From: Treponema sp. | Lineage (GTDB): Bacteria; Spirochaetota; Spirochaetia; Treponematales; Treponemataceae | Reading direction: 5' to 3' | Assembly (NCBI GenBank): GCA_024402665.1 | Contig: JAKSTI010000006.1 | Span: 1-64,000 of the forward strand | DNA length: 64,000 bases | In this document: piece by piece, positions 7,821 through 16,343 of the stretch | How positions within the stretch are numbered: the stretch's first letter is position 1 | How the letters are laid out: each line of letters starts with the position of its first letter | The notes under the pieces: model-generated | The model's input: the letters and a program-made list of their open reading frames with translations, nothing else | The model's database searches: none | What the model was told of the DNA's origin: nothing | Position numbers and translations under genes: made by a program

Positions 7821-9443
7821 TTATTTATTTAAAACTACGTTTGGCAAAGTTACCGGAACTTCTTTTTTGAACAGATATTTCAACGGATGAATATCAAAAG
7901 CGTTTCCGTACCAACCACCAACTTCATTCAAATCAATAAGATTAAAACTTACAGGATGATCAATTGGAATTATCATATATGAGTCTAACAACAGATTTTC
8001 TGCCTGAGCAAGATAATCATTACTTTCTTTGTCAGAAGCAGCGGCCGCTTTATCAAGAAGCTGATCAAACAATTCATTGCGATAACCTGAATCATTTAAT
8101 GTAGAATCCCCACGGAACAATTCAAGGAATGCAAGAGGATCTGCAAAATCCCCAATCCATGTGTAAAGCAAAATATCTGCAGTAGATTTAGGCACATTTC
8201 CAAAATACAAATATGAAGGCAAAGTTCTAACCTGAAGTTCAACACCAATTTTCTGCCATGCAAGATAGAGACATCCCAATTCATCCATAGACATGCTGTT
8301 TTCAATAATTTCCATTGTAACAGTCAGTTTCTGATCTTTAGGAATATTGTATTTTTCTTTTGCGGCGTCCATCAATTTTACAGCTTCAATCTCATCTGTA
8401 AAAGAAAAACCCTCTACGGTAGGATAATCGCCCAAAGGATAAACTAAAGTTGTAGCAGGAAAATATGCTTTTTTACGGAGTAAATCCCATGGAACTGCTT
8501 CCAGTAAAGCCTGACGGAATTCAGGATAGTCCCAGACATCAGCTTCAAGATAATCTTTGTTATCCTCCGTCTGCACCTTAAAAAACATATAAGTTGTTGC
8601 AAATTCCGCATTTAATTGAAAAGCAGTTTTATTTATAACTTTATCTGTACTTACAGAAGTAGTAATCCAGTCTGCCATTCCGGTATTGTAATAAAAAGCG
8701 TTTTCTTCAGCATCATTAGACTGAATAAAATTAATCACCAGCGGATTAACGTTTGCTTTATCCCAATAATATGGATTTTGAGTCAAAGTAATCTGTTTTT
8801 CACCAATATCTTCTATAATAAAGGGTCCTGAATAAACAGTTGGATTTCTATGGATTACAGAAAAAGCCGGATGACACAAAATTTTTGGAAGATAGTTTGC
8901 CGGTTTTACAAGATGGATCATAAGCTGGGAATCTGAGAGAGCATAAATTCCAACATTATCTTCACTGCCAGAACCGTTTCTAAATGCTTCGGCACCTTCA
9001 ATTACATCAAGCATAGAAGCATAAGGAGCGCCTTCAGAAGAAAGCAGCTGGAGCCAGGAATCACGAACATTTGATGCAGTGATTTTTTCGCCATTACTAA
9101 AACGGGCTTCAGGATTGATTGTAAAAGTCCAGCGTTTTTTATCACGGGAAATTTTATATTCAACAGCAATTGCGTACTGAGGAACAAGACTCTTTGGATT
9201 ATAAGTAAAAAGCCCTTCGTAAAGTCCAGTTAAAAGTTGAATGTCATTAGCAAGACTTGTTAACTGTGGATTTAATTCATGAGGACCTTCAGATTCAATA
9301 ATATTGATGATTCTAAGCGGCGAAACAGGTAATGTGTCCTTTTCTTTATCAGCACTAAAAGCCAATGCCGACACACAACTTGAACCCATAAACGAAATCA
9401 AAAAAACACAAACTGCAAGTTTTATTTTATTAAGCAACTTCAT
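7821..9443 (-). CDS. Oligopeptide-type ABC substrate-binding lipoprotein
   Basis: 540 residues. A lipoprotein signal with lipobox FMGSSC is followed by the family 5 extracellular solute-binding fold (PF00496, OppA/DppA-like): ANDIQLLTGLYEGLFTY, the region RWTFTINPEARFSNGEKITASNV, and a C-terminal lobe with TWIGDFADPLAFLELF. It should capture peptides or similar ligands at the cell surface for an ABC importer. No permease or ATPase gene is nearby, so it is an orphan binding protein here. The ATG at 9443 starts one base after the stop of the upstream gene, with GGA at 9452-9454; the longer TTG start at 9455 is less likely. Confidence 0.88.
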   Translation of the reverse strand: MKLLNKIKLAVCVFLISFMGSSCVSALAFSADKEKDTLPVSPLRIINIIESEGPHELNPQLTSLANDIQLLTGLYEGLFTYNPKSLVPQYAIAVEYKISRDKKRWTFTINPEARFSNGEKITASNVRDSWLQLLSSEGAPYASMLDVIEGAEAFRNGSGSEDNVGIYALSDSQLMIHLVKPANYLPKILCHPAFSVIHRNPTVYSGPFIIEDIGEKQITLTQNPYYWDKANVNPLVINFIQSNDAEENAFYYNTGMADWITTSVSTDKVINKTAFQLNAEFATTYMFFKVQTEDNKDYLEADVWDYPEFRQALLEAVPWDLLRKKAYFPATTLVYPLGDYPTVEGFSFTDEIEAVKLMDAAKEKYNIPKDQKLTVTMEIIENSMSMDELGCLYLAWQKIGVELQVRTLPSYLYFGNVPKSTADILLYTWIGDFADPLAFLELFRGDSTLNDSGYRNELFDQLLDKAAAASDKESNDYLAQAENLLLDSYMIIPIDHPVSFNLIDLNEVGGWYGNAFDIHPLKYLFKKEVPVTLPNVVLNK

Positions 9444-9444
9444 A

Positions 9445-10851
9445 TTATATTCCAAGATTTTTCATCTGCTGAGTTTCTTCCTTATAAGAAGTATACTCCC
9501 CTCTTTTCTTATTAATTCCAATAATAAGGTTTCTATATGAAGACAAATCGATTTTTAATCCCTTAACTTTTGGTCTGAGTAAAAGTTCTACATTAGACTT
9601 AAAATAATCATCAAGAGCATTTACAAGAGTAAAAATCTGCTGGTTTTCAGAAACATGTTTATTTACAAAAGTCAAAATCATTTCTTCTTCAGCATTCTGA
9701 ATCTTTTCAAATTCCGGACCACGGGCTGCAAAAGCACCATAGATTCTGCGCTTTTTACCTAAGTCTGCAAGGAATTCATTAACAATCACTTTCTGGTATG
9801 ATTTAGCACCAGTTTTACTATCTACAACAGGAATTGTTACAATTCTTTCTTTTTCTTTAATTCCCAATGCCTTTCTTAAAGCTTCCTTGATTGTATTAAA
9901 GAGACTTTTTTTCTTACTGAAAAGCAAATCAAAATTATCTGATAATTTCTGAGTAAGCTGAGTAATTACAGGTGCCAGACCGCCTAAAGCAACAACCGAC
10001 TGCATAATCATTTCTTTTGTATCAACTGCAGTTTTTGCAACTTCCTTTACTACTTTTTGTTTAGGCTGCAATTTAGCAAGTACGCGGCTTCTTAATTCAT
10101 CCTTGTTTGGTGCCTGATCTTCCTGAATAACTTCTGAAATCAAATCATTATAGAAATTTTTTCTGCCAGTGCATTTAACATAAAGGCGCTTAATTTCTGC
10201 AAGTTCATTATCTGGAGAACTAAAAGCTTTTTCCTTATCAAATTCAGAATTTTCAATTACTTCAAGACGAACTTTTCCCTTATACAATTCCTTCTGGAAA
10301 TCAGCATAGCCGGCAAGAATCTTATTAATTTCTTTGATTGAGCTGGAACATTTTTCAAGACTGTCTGTAACGTTACTGATTAAAACCGCAGTAGCATTTA
10401 CACGAGACTGATTGATAACCATTGCAAGCGAACGAGTGTTAGACTGAGAGTGATTTGCAGTTACGTTTTCCCAGTCAAAAACTTTGTTCAAATCTAAAAG
10501 AGGCTTAATCTTTGCCAGAGGGATATTATCTACAGAAAAATGGAAGTATGTACAAATAAAGTCCAGCATTGTTTCAAATTCAGACAGACGTTCACCTAAA
10601 ATAGTTGGAGTTTCAGATTCTGGGAAAGGAGTTACCTTTGGCACTTCAATATCAGAAATTCTTCTGTCCAATTTGTATGGGTCCGCATTAATCAATGACT
10701 TTTTAATGAGAATATCGTTGATGTTTTTTACACAAGTATACAAAAGTCTGTAATGACCCAATAAAGTCTGAAGTTCTTCGGTATTGTACCATTCTACTTT
10801 CTGGTCTAATAATTTGTGAAGTTCGTCTGTAAAATTTAAAGTTTCTTCCAT
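9445..10851 (-). CDS. Conserved-looking protein of unknown function
   Basis: 468 residues from ATG 10851; no family recognised. It has no signal peptide and no clear membrane span, so it is probably cytoplasmic. The first 250 residues are helical with several Leu/Ile heptad stretches; a middle segment MIMQSVVALGGLAPVITQL is the most hydrophobic part and could be buried or peripheral; then comes a basic stretch (LFSKKKSLFNTIKEALRKALGIK) and a helical C-terminus ending in a Tyr/Lys-rich tail. The gene is tightly coupled to the peptide-binding lipoprotein (1-base gap). The true start is uncertain because only a weak GAAG site precedes 10851; an in-frame upstream start at 10890 adds 13 residues. 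Confidence 0.7.
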   Translation of the reverse strand: MEETLNFTDELHKLLDQKVEWYNTEELQTLLGHYRLLYTCVKNINDILIKKSLINADPYKLDRRISDIEVPKVTPFPESETPTILGERLSEFETMLDFICTYFHFSVDNIPLAKIKPLLDLNKVFDWENVTANHSQSNTRSLAMVINQSRVNATAVLISNVTDSLEKCSSSIKEINKILAGYADFQKELYKGKVRLEVIENSEFDKEKAFSSPDNELAEIKRLYVKCTGRKNFYNDLISEVIQEDQAPNKDELRSRVLAKLQPKQKVVKEVAKTAVDTKEMIMQSVVALGGLAPVITQLTQKLSDNFDLLFSKKKSLFNTIKEALRKALGIKEKERIVTIPVVDSKTGAKSYQKVIVNEFLADLGKKRRIYGAFAARGPEFEKIQNAEEEMILTFVNKHVSENQQIFTLVNALDDYFKSNVELLLRPKVKGLKIDLSSYRNLIIGINKKRGEYTSYKEETQQMKNLGI

Positions 10852-10908
10852 ATCTTCGATTATCGGCAGGAAATGTGAAAAATAGCACAAAAACTTTTTT
10901 TATGCTAA

Positions 10909-10914
10909 TATAAT
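10909..10914 (+). promoter_or_regulatory. -10 box placed for a leaderless pepT transcript
   Basis: TATAAT ends five bases before the ATG at 10919, so a normal start site (about 7 bases downstream) falls on the start codon. There is no Shine-Dalgarno sequence in the A/T-only stretch between. The -35 region is poor. Confidence 0.4.
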
Positions 10915-10918
10915 TTTT

Positions 10919-12118
10919 ATGAATTTGATTAGCACTAACAAAGATTATAAACAGAAATTGCAGGATACATTTATCCGTTATGCAAAAACATGGTCAGAAA
11001 GTAACGGAGAAGCTGCAGATAAGGGGATTTTTCCTTCTACACCACAGCAGCGTGATTTTGCAAAAATGGTTTTGCAGGAATTAAAAAATCTTGGAATTGA
11101 GTCTGCAGTTCTTACTGATGACTGCTACATTTATGCTTCAATTGCCGGAACAGGAAAGCTTTCAAATAAAGAAAGTGTTCTTCTTCTTGCCCATATGGAT
11201 ACAGTTGATGAAGTAAGCGGTAAAAATGTGAATCCTGTAATTTTAACAGGAGCAGCGGCAACAGAATTTACTTCTGATAATGATGTGATTATAAAAAGTG
11301 ATGGCTCTACCCTTCTTGGTGGTGATGATAAAGCGGGTATGGCAGCAATCATGACCTCTCTTGAATATTTACTTGAACATAAAGACGTAGAGCACAGACC
11401 TTTTGAAATTATTTTTTCTCCTGATGAAGAAACTGGCCACGGAATGGATAAAGTTCCAATGGATTTAATAAAATCAAAATTCGGATATACAGTTGATGGC
11501 GGCGAAGAAGGAGAAATGGAAACTGAATGTTTTAACGCCTGGGCTTGTACCGTAGAATTTACAGGAAAAGCATGTCACACCGGAGACGGAAAACAGAACG
11601 GAATGATTAATGCAAATCTGATGATGGCAAAATTTATTTCACAGCTTCCTGCAGATAAACGGCCAGAAACAACAGAAGGTCACGAAGGATTTATTGCAAT
11701 AATGAAAACTGCAGGTTCCATTGAAAGTGCCAGCTGCGACTTATTGTTAAGAGCCTTCACGATGGATGAAATCAACTTAGAAAAACGGCTGATTGAAAAG
11801 ATTGGGGCGGCGGTGGAAGAAGAGACTGGAGGAAAAGTCAGCATTTTCTTTGACCAGCAGTATCTGAACATGAAAGAAAATCTTGATAAAAATCCACAGG
11901 TTGTGCAGATTCTTGAAAAAGCATTTGAAATGGCAAAAGTCAGGATTATTAATAAACCAATTCGTGGCGGAACAGACGGTTCAAGACTTACAGAAATGGG
12001 AATCCCTACTCCAAACATCTTTACAGGAGCACATGAATTTCATTCCAGAAATGAATGGGTTTCTCTAAACCAGATGTCTAAAGCAGCCGATATTCTATTA
12101 AATATACTAACTAACTAA
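10919..12118 (+). CDS. Peptidase T-like M20 metallopeptidase
   Basis: 399 residues, typical for tripeptide aminopeptidase PepT. Two-zinc site residues are visible: His and Asp in LLLAHMDTVDEVSG, bridging Asp in LLGGDDKAGMAAIM, catalytic Glu pair in FSPDEETGHGMDKV, Asp in YTVDGGEEGEMETE, and His in GAHEFHSRNEW. It should trim N-terminal residues from tripeptides in the cytoplasm, matching the peptide-binding protein encoded nearby on the other strand. It is followed 29 bases later by murA on the same strand. There is no ribosome binding site; see the -10 box feature. Confidence 0.92.
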   Translation: MNLISTNKDYKQKLQDTFIRYAKTWSESNGEAADKGIFPSTPQQRDFAKMVLQELKNLGIESAVLTDDCYIYASIAGTGKLSNKESVLLLAHMDTVDEVSGKNVNPVILTGAAATEFTSDNDVIIKSDGSTLLGGDDKAGMAAIMTSLEYLLEHKDVEHRPFEIIFSPDEETGHGMDKVPMDLIKSKFGYTVDGGEEGEMETECFNAWACTVEFTGKACHTGDGKQNGMINANLMMAKFISQLPADKRPETTEGHEGFIAIMKTAGSIESASCDLLLRAFTMDEINLEKRLIEKIGAAVEEETGGKVSIFFDQQYLNMKENLDKNPQVVQILEKAFEMAKVRIINKPIRGGTDGSRLTEMGIPTPNIFTGAHEFHSRNEWVSLNQMSKAADILLNILTN

Positions 12119-12147
12119 AATAAAAAAAATACGGAGCAAATTATTCT

Positions 12148-13440
12148 ATGCATGAATATATAATTGAAGGCGGACATCCAATTCAGGGAACTGTAACAGC
12201 AAGCGGAAACAAAAATGCGGCTTTGCCATGTTTAACAGCAACCTTATTAACTGCAGAACCTGTTATTCTTCATAACATTCCAGAAATCCAGGATACAGCA
12301 GTAATGATTGAAATTTTGAAATCATTGGGTGCCAAAGTTGAAAAATTAAGCAAAAATAACTGGAAAATTCAGTGTGCAGATATTAACACAAGTCAGTTAC
12401 CAAGAGAGCTTACAAAAAAAGTTCGCGGATCAATTGTATTTGCCGGTCCACTTTTAGCAAGAACTGGTAAATGTGATATGATGCCTCCTGGTGGAGATGT
12501 AATTGGTCGCCGCCGTGTTGATACACACTTTCTTGCATTACAGCAGTTGGGAGCAAGCATCCATGTAAACGGACATTTTGACATGACTGCAAATAAACTT
12601 GTGGGTGCAGACATCTTCCTAGATGAAGCATCTGTAACAGCAACAGAAAATGCAGTAATGGCAGCAACACTTGCAGAAGGAACAACATTAATTCAGAATG
12701 CAGCCAGCGAACCACATATTCAGGATCTTTGTAATATGCTTAATCTTATGGGCGCAAAAATCTCTGGAATTGGAAGTAACGTAATTAAAATTGAAGGTGT
12801 AAAAAAACTTCATAGCTGCGAATACACAATTGGACCAGATTATATTGAAATTGGTTCTTTCATTGGGCTCGCTGCAGCTACAAAAGGACAGATTACAATT
12901 AAAGGAATTCGTCCACAGGAAATCAGACCTCTTAAAAATCATTTTAATAAACTTGGAATCAGCTGGAGAATTGAAGGTGATGAACTCACTGTTCCAAATA
13001 CACAGGAATTAAAAGTAAATCCAGATCTTGGAAATGCAATTCCAAAAATTGATGACATGCCTTGGCCTGGATTCCCTGCAGATTTAACTTCAATTATGAC
13101 TGTAGTTGCAACTCAGGTTGATGGAACAGTTCTTATTTTTGAAAAGATGTTTGAAAGCCGAATGTTCTTTGTTGATAAGCTGATTTCTATGGGTGCAAAA
13201 ATTACACTTTGTGATCCACACAGAGCAGTTGTAAGCGGACCAAGTATGCTTCACGGAGACCATTTAGTTTCTCCTGATATTCGCGCCGGAATGGCAATGG
13301 TAATTGCAGCAATGTGTGCCCATGGAGAAAGCCGCATCAGTAACGTTTACCAGATTGAACGTGGCTACGAAGATTTAGTTGGCCGCCTTCAGAACCTTGG
13401 TGCAAAAATTAAATCTGTTGAAGTAGAAGATGTTAATTAA
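12148..13440 (+). CDS. murA: UDP-GlcNAc 1-carboxyvinyltransferase, Asp-type active site
   Basis: 430 residues. First committed step of peptidoglycan synthesis: transfers enolpyruvate from PEP to UDP-N-acetylglucosamine. Motifs include TASGNKNAALPCLTATLL with the conserved Lys-Asn, and the catalytic loop PPGGDVIGRRRVDTHF. In the Escherichia coli enzyme this loop carries Cys115, the residue alkylated by fosfomycin; here codon 117 (GAT at 12496-12498) encodes Asp. Asp-type MurA enzymes are known in mycobacteria, chlamydiae and Borrelia and are active and intrinsically fosfomycin-insensitive. The rest of the two-domain fold is of normal length. A terminator follows at 13487. Confidence 0.96.
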   Translation: MHEYIIEGGHPIQGTVTASGNKNAALPCLTATLLTAEPVILHNIPEIQDTAVMIEILKSLGAKVEKLSKNNWKIQCADINTSQLPRELTKKVRGSIVFAGPLLARTGKCDMMPPGGDVIGRRRVDTHFLALQQLGASIHVNGHFDMTANKLVGADIFLDEASVTATENAVMAATLAEGTTLIQNAASEPHIQDLCNMLNLMGAKISGIGSNVIKIEGVKKLHSCEYTIGPDYIEIGSFIGLAAATKGQITIKGIRPQEIRPLKNHFNKLGISWRIEGDELTVPNTQELKVNPDLGNAIPKIDDMPWPGFPADLTSIMTVVATQVDGTVLIFEKMFESRMFFVDKLISMGAKITLCDPHRAVVSGPSMLHGDHLVSPDIRAGMAMVIAAMCAHGESRISNVYQIERGYEDLVGRLQNLGAKIKSVEVEDVN

Positions 13441-13486
13441 AAATATCACGATATAATGTTTTTTTATCACAAATAACTAATATTGT

Positions 13487-13527
13487 AAAAAAGTGTGAAA
13501 AAGTTTTTTTTCACACTTTTTTTTTAC
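13487..13527 (+). terminator. Rho-independent terminator after murA
   Basis: AAAAAGTGTGAAAAA pairs with TTTTTTCACACTTTTT, and the stem runs directly into further T residues. It ends the murA transcript before the porin gene. Confidence 0.85.
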
Positions 13528-13602
13528 AATTTTCCACTTGGCACACTTTTTGATTGGATTTTCATTTTTTAACTGTTTAAATTAAACCGAGGATTTTTTC
13601 AA

Positions 13603-14544
13603 ATGAAAAAAATCGTAGGAATTTTAGCTGCAGCTGCTATGGCTGGTAGCTTATTCGCTGTAGATATGTCTGCAGCTCTTAAATTCAATGGCTCAATCTT
13701 CAACAGTGCTGATAAAACAGTAATGTCTCTTGAACAGCCAAAAGCACAGAAAGGACACGGACAGACAGGTATCGACTTGACTGTTTCTGCTGATAAAGCT
13801 GGTGCTACACTTATCCTTGGTAATGGTTACGGTGGTGGAAACTCAGTTAACTATGAAGGATTCAAAATGTGGGTTCAGCCTGCTGATTTCTTAAAAATCA
13901 ACCTCGGTGAACTTGACTACTGCTTGAACAAAGAATCAATTGACTATGCAGGATGTCTCAACGGTGCTGGTGGACAGGGATTCGGAATCGATATTACTCC
14001 AGTTGATGGATTAACATTGAACGTAGTTCTTAACCCAGGATATGGTGCTTGGATGACAGACGGTGCTGCAGAAGGTACAAACGTATATGCTAAATATGCT
14101 ACAGACGCTGGTACATTCGGTGTTGCTTACTTAGGTTCTAACAACTTCGCTGATAACAAAGTTTCTGCTTCTTATAGCAACAACTTCAGTGGTGTAGATA
14201 TGTTCGCTGACTTTGCTTACGGTATTGAAGCAAAAGCAATCAACGCTGACCTTTTCGTAAAAGGAAACGCTGATGCATTCGGATATGCTGTATATGTTGA
14301 CTTCGGATATGTTGCTGATACAGCTTCTCTCGGAGCAAAAGGTAAATTCACATACAACATGGGTTCTTGCACACCTTACGTATACGTAAAATGTGCTAAC
14401 TTCATGGCTGATCCATTTGCTATGACATTGAAACCAGGTGTAAACTTCAACATTGGTGCTGCTGGTGTTGAAATTGCTGCTGATGTATCTATCGGTTCAA
14501 CAACATCTGTAAACATTCCATTCGGAATCTCTTTGAACTTCTAA
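13603..14544 (+). CDS. Major porin-like outer-membrane protein, copy 1
   Basis: 313 residues with signal peptide MKKIVGILAAAAMAGSLFA. The mature chain is Gly/Ala/Asn/Asp rich with alternating strands and ends in a terminal aromatic residue (FGISLNF), the classic signature for insertion by the Bam machinery. Residues 1-118 are identical to the copy at 15140-16129, and the last about 80 residues are nearly so; only the centre (about 119-235) differs. Codon use is biased (AAC, GGT, GTA), suggesting high expression. GAGGAT precedes the ATG. The function is presumably a general or substrate-selective pore; the family is treponemal and I cannot name the substrate. Confidence 0.82.
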   Translation: MKKIVGILAAAAMAGSLFAVDMSAALKFNGSIFNSADKTVMSLEQPKAQKGHGQTGIDLTVSADKAGATLILGNGYGGGNSVNYEGFKMWVQPADFLKINLGELDYCLNKESIDYAGCLNGAGGQGFGIDITPVDGLTLNVVLNPGYGAWMTDGAAEGTNVYAKYATDAGTFGVAYLGSNNFADNKVSASYSNNFSGVDMFADFAYGIEAKAINADLFVKGNADAFGYAVYVDFGYVADTASLGAKGKFTYNMGSCTPYVYVKCANFMADPFAMTLKPGVNFNIGAAGVEIAADVSIGSTTSVNIPFGISLNF

Positions 14545-14576
14545 TTTAGTTAATAACTTAAATTAAAGATCAGAAA

Positions 14577-14609
14577 GGAGCGAATCGAAAGATTCGCTCC
14601 TTTTTTTTT
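14577..14609 (+). terminator. Terminator of porin copy 1
   Basis: GGAGCGAATC, loop GAAA, GATTCGCTCC, then nine T residues: a perfect 10-bp stem. The same hairpin core ends porin copy 2. Confidence 0.95.
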
Positions 14610-14792
14610 AATAAAAAATAATTTGAAGCGTGTCTACAAAAAAATATTTTAAAACATAGTAATGAAGATAAAAAGTCCATTGGAGCAGATATAATGGCTG
14701 TAAAAATGTCATGGCCAATTGGTTAATAAATTGATATTGCTTCATGCGAATATAAAGAAAACCCAAAAGACACCAAAAGACGATTTGTTAAA

Positions 14793-15002
14793 TTAGTCAA
14801 ATGCACGGATGTCAATAGTAACATTAACTGCTGTTAATTCTTCATCAGAATAATTTTTTACTACATCACAGCTAACTTTAGTTCCATCATTTTAAACAAT
14901 GTCACCAACTGCATACTTTGAAGTATATCCAGCAGAATTTGAACAACCAACAAAAAAGGCACCTGCAGTCATAATAGCCATTACTGTAAATGCCTTAACC
15001 AT
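14793..15002 (-). pseudogene. Small lipoprotein gene killed by one stop codon
   Basis: Read on the minus strand from ATG 15002, after a GGGGGG site at 15011-15016, the frame encodes a lipoprotein signal (MVKAFTVMAIMTAGAFFVGC, lipobox FFVGC) followed by 16 residues, then an in-frame TAA at codon 37 (14892-14894). Reading through it, the frame stays open for 32 more sensible codons ending TIDIRAFD and a stop at 14793. One point mutation therefore separates it from a 69-residue lipoprotein. The product might instead survive as a 36-codon peptide. No family recognised. The remaining spacer between the porins shows nothing else. Confidence 0.6.
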
Positions 15003-15072
15003 ACAAGTGTCCCCCCAGGTCATATCCGAGAGTGTAGAGTACGATTAAATTATTTTTATTGATAAGGAATAC

Positions 15073-15111
15073 AAAAAAAAAGAGCGAATCTTTCGATTCG
15101 CTCTTTTTTTT
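15073..15111. terminator. Bidirectional terminator of porin copy 2
   Basis: AGAGCGAATC, loop TTTC, GATTCGCTCT with an A run before (U tract on the minus strand, serving porin copy 2) and a T run after. Stem and loop match the terminator of copy 1. Confidence 0.93.
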
Positions 15112-15139
15112 GTACTCTAAACTAAGTTAGAAACTTAAA

Positions 15140-16129
15140 TTAGAAGTTCAAAGAGATTCCGAATGGAACATTTACAGTTGTTTTGTCAGCGATTGTTACA
15201 TCAGCTGCGATTTCAACACCAGCAGAACCGATATTGAAGTTTACACCTGGTTTCAATGTCATTTTGAATGCATCAGCCATGAAGTTTTCACATTTTACGT
15301 ATACGTAAGGTGTGCATGAACCCATGTTGTATGTGAATTTACCTTTAGCTCCAACAGCTGTTGTATCAACAAGACCGTCATCGATCATATTGAAATCAAC
15401 GTATACAGCATATCCGAATGCATCAGCGCTTCCTTTTACGAAAAGGTCAGCTTTAACACCTGTAACTTCGTCAGCAAGGATGATAGATGCATCAGCAAAT
15501 ACATCTACACCATTGAAGTTGTTGCTATATCCTAAAGATACCAAGTTATCACCATATGTTACTTTAGCTCCATCTGGACCGTACTGAACAGGAGCTTTTA
15601 CCCATGCAGCACCGAATGTACCAGCACCTGTAGCATATTTAGCATATACAGCTGTGTTTCCTACATTTCCGTCTGTCATCCAAGCAGCATATCCTGGGTT
15701 AAGAACAGCATTAATTGTCAAACCATCAACTGGAGTAACATCGAATGCGAATCCCTGTGATCCAGCACCGTTGATGCATCCTGCATAGTCAATTGATTCT
15801 TTGTTCAAGCAGTAGTCAAGTTCACCGAGGTTGATTTTTAAGAAATCAGCAGGCTGAACCCACATTTTGAATCCTTCATAGTTAACTGAGTTTCCACCAC
15901 CGTAACCATTACCAAGGATAAGTGTAGCACCAGCTTTATCAGCAGAAACAGTCAAGTCGATACCTGTCTGTCCGTGTCCTTTCTGTGCTTTTGGCTGTTC
16001 AAGAGACATTACTGTTTTATCAGCACTGTTGAAGATTGAGCCATTGAATTTAAGAGCTGCAGACATATCTACAGCGAATAAGCTACCAGCCATTGCAGCT
16101 GCAGCCAAAATTCCTACGATTTTTTTCAT
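15140..16129 (-). CDS. Major porin-like outer-membrane protein, copy 2
   Basis: 329 residues, paralogue of the protein at 13603-14544, with the same signal peptide, the same first 118 residues, and a C-terminal strand block ending PFGISLNF. Its central region (about 119-250) is longer by 16 residues and divergent, with segments such as VKAPVQYGPDGAKVTYGDN absent from copy 1, consistent with different surface loops on one barrel scaffold. AGGAGG at 16140-16145 sets the start. It has its own promoter (16204-16232) and terminator, so the two copies can be expressed independently. Confidence 0.82.
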   Translation of the reverse strand: MKKIVGILAAAAMAGSLFAVDMSAALKFNGSIFNSADKTVMSLEQPKAQKGHGQTGIDLTVSADKAGATLILGNGYGGGNSVNYEGFKMWVQPADFLKINLGELDYCLNKESIDYAGCINGAGSQGFAFDVTPVDGLTINAVLNPGYAAWMTDGNVGNTAVYAKYATGAGTFGAAWVKAPVQYGPDGAKVTYGDNLVSLGYSNNFNGVDVFADASIILADEVTGVKADLFVKGSADAFGYAVYVDFNMIDDGLVDTTAVGAKGKFTYNMGSCTPYVYVKCENFMADAFKMTLKPGVNFNIGSAGVEIAADVTIADKTTVNVPFGISLNF

Positions 16130-16203
16130 TTGAAAAAATCCTCCTTTTTTTTTGGAGACTTAAATCAGTCAACGACTGTTATATCTAAGTCCCTTTAATA
16201 AAA

Positions 16204-16232
16204 ATACTAACACGGGTATTTTCAGAAGTCAA
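16204..16232 (-). promoter_or_regulatory. Promoter of porin copy 2
   Basis: On the minus strand TTGACT (16232-16227), 17 bases, TAGTAT (16209-16204). This leaves an untranslated leader of about 68 bases before the ATG at 16129. Confidence 0.6.
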
Positions 16233-16284
16233 CAAAATTCAATCTTTTTTTGCTGAATTTTACATAATTTGAACTTTTTTTAGT

Positions 16285-16313
16285 TTGACATACCTTGACA
16301 GATGAGGTATATT
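16285..16313 (+). promoter_or_regulatory. PadR operon promoter with embedded operator
   Basis: TTGACA (16285-16290), 17 bases, TATATT (16308-16313) is near consensus. A palindrome ATACCT (16290-16295), nine bases, AGGTAT (16305-16310) fills the spacer and overlaps both boxes, ideally placed for repression by the dimeric PadR-type protein encoded just downstream. Confidence 0.75.
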
Positions 16314-16343
16314 AGTTTATAACATAACTCATGGAGGTGCAGA

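Larger units (their letters stand above)
13589..16143. repeat. Long interrupted inverted repeat formed by the porin pair
   Basis: The two porin genes face each other. Homology starts at the shared GAGGATTTTTTCAAATG (13589-13605 and its complement ending at 16143), is essentially identical at the DNA level through codon 118 including silent positions, drops in the central third, and resumes to the 3' ends and the GAGCGAATC/GATTCGCTC terminators. The arms flank about 460 bp of gene-free DNA. Confidence 0.85.
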
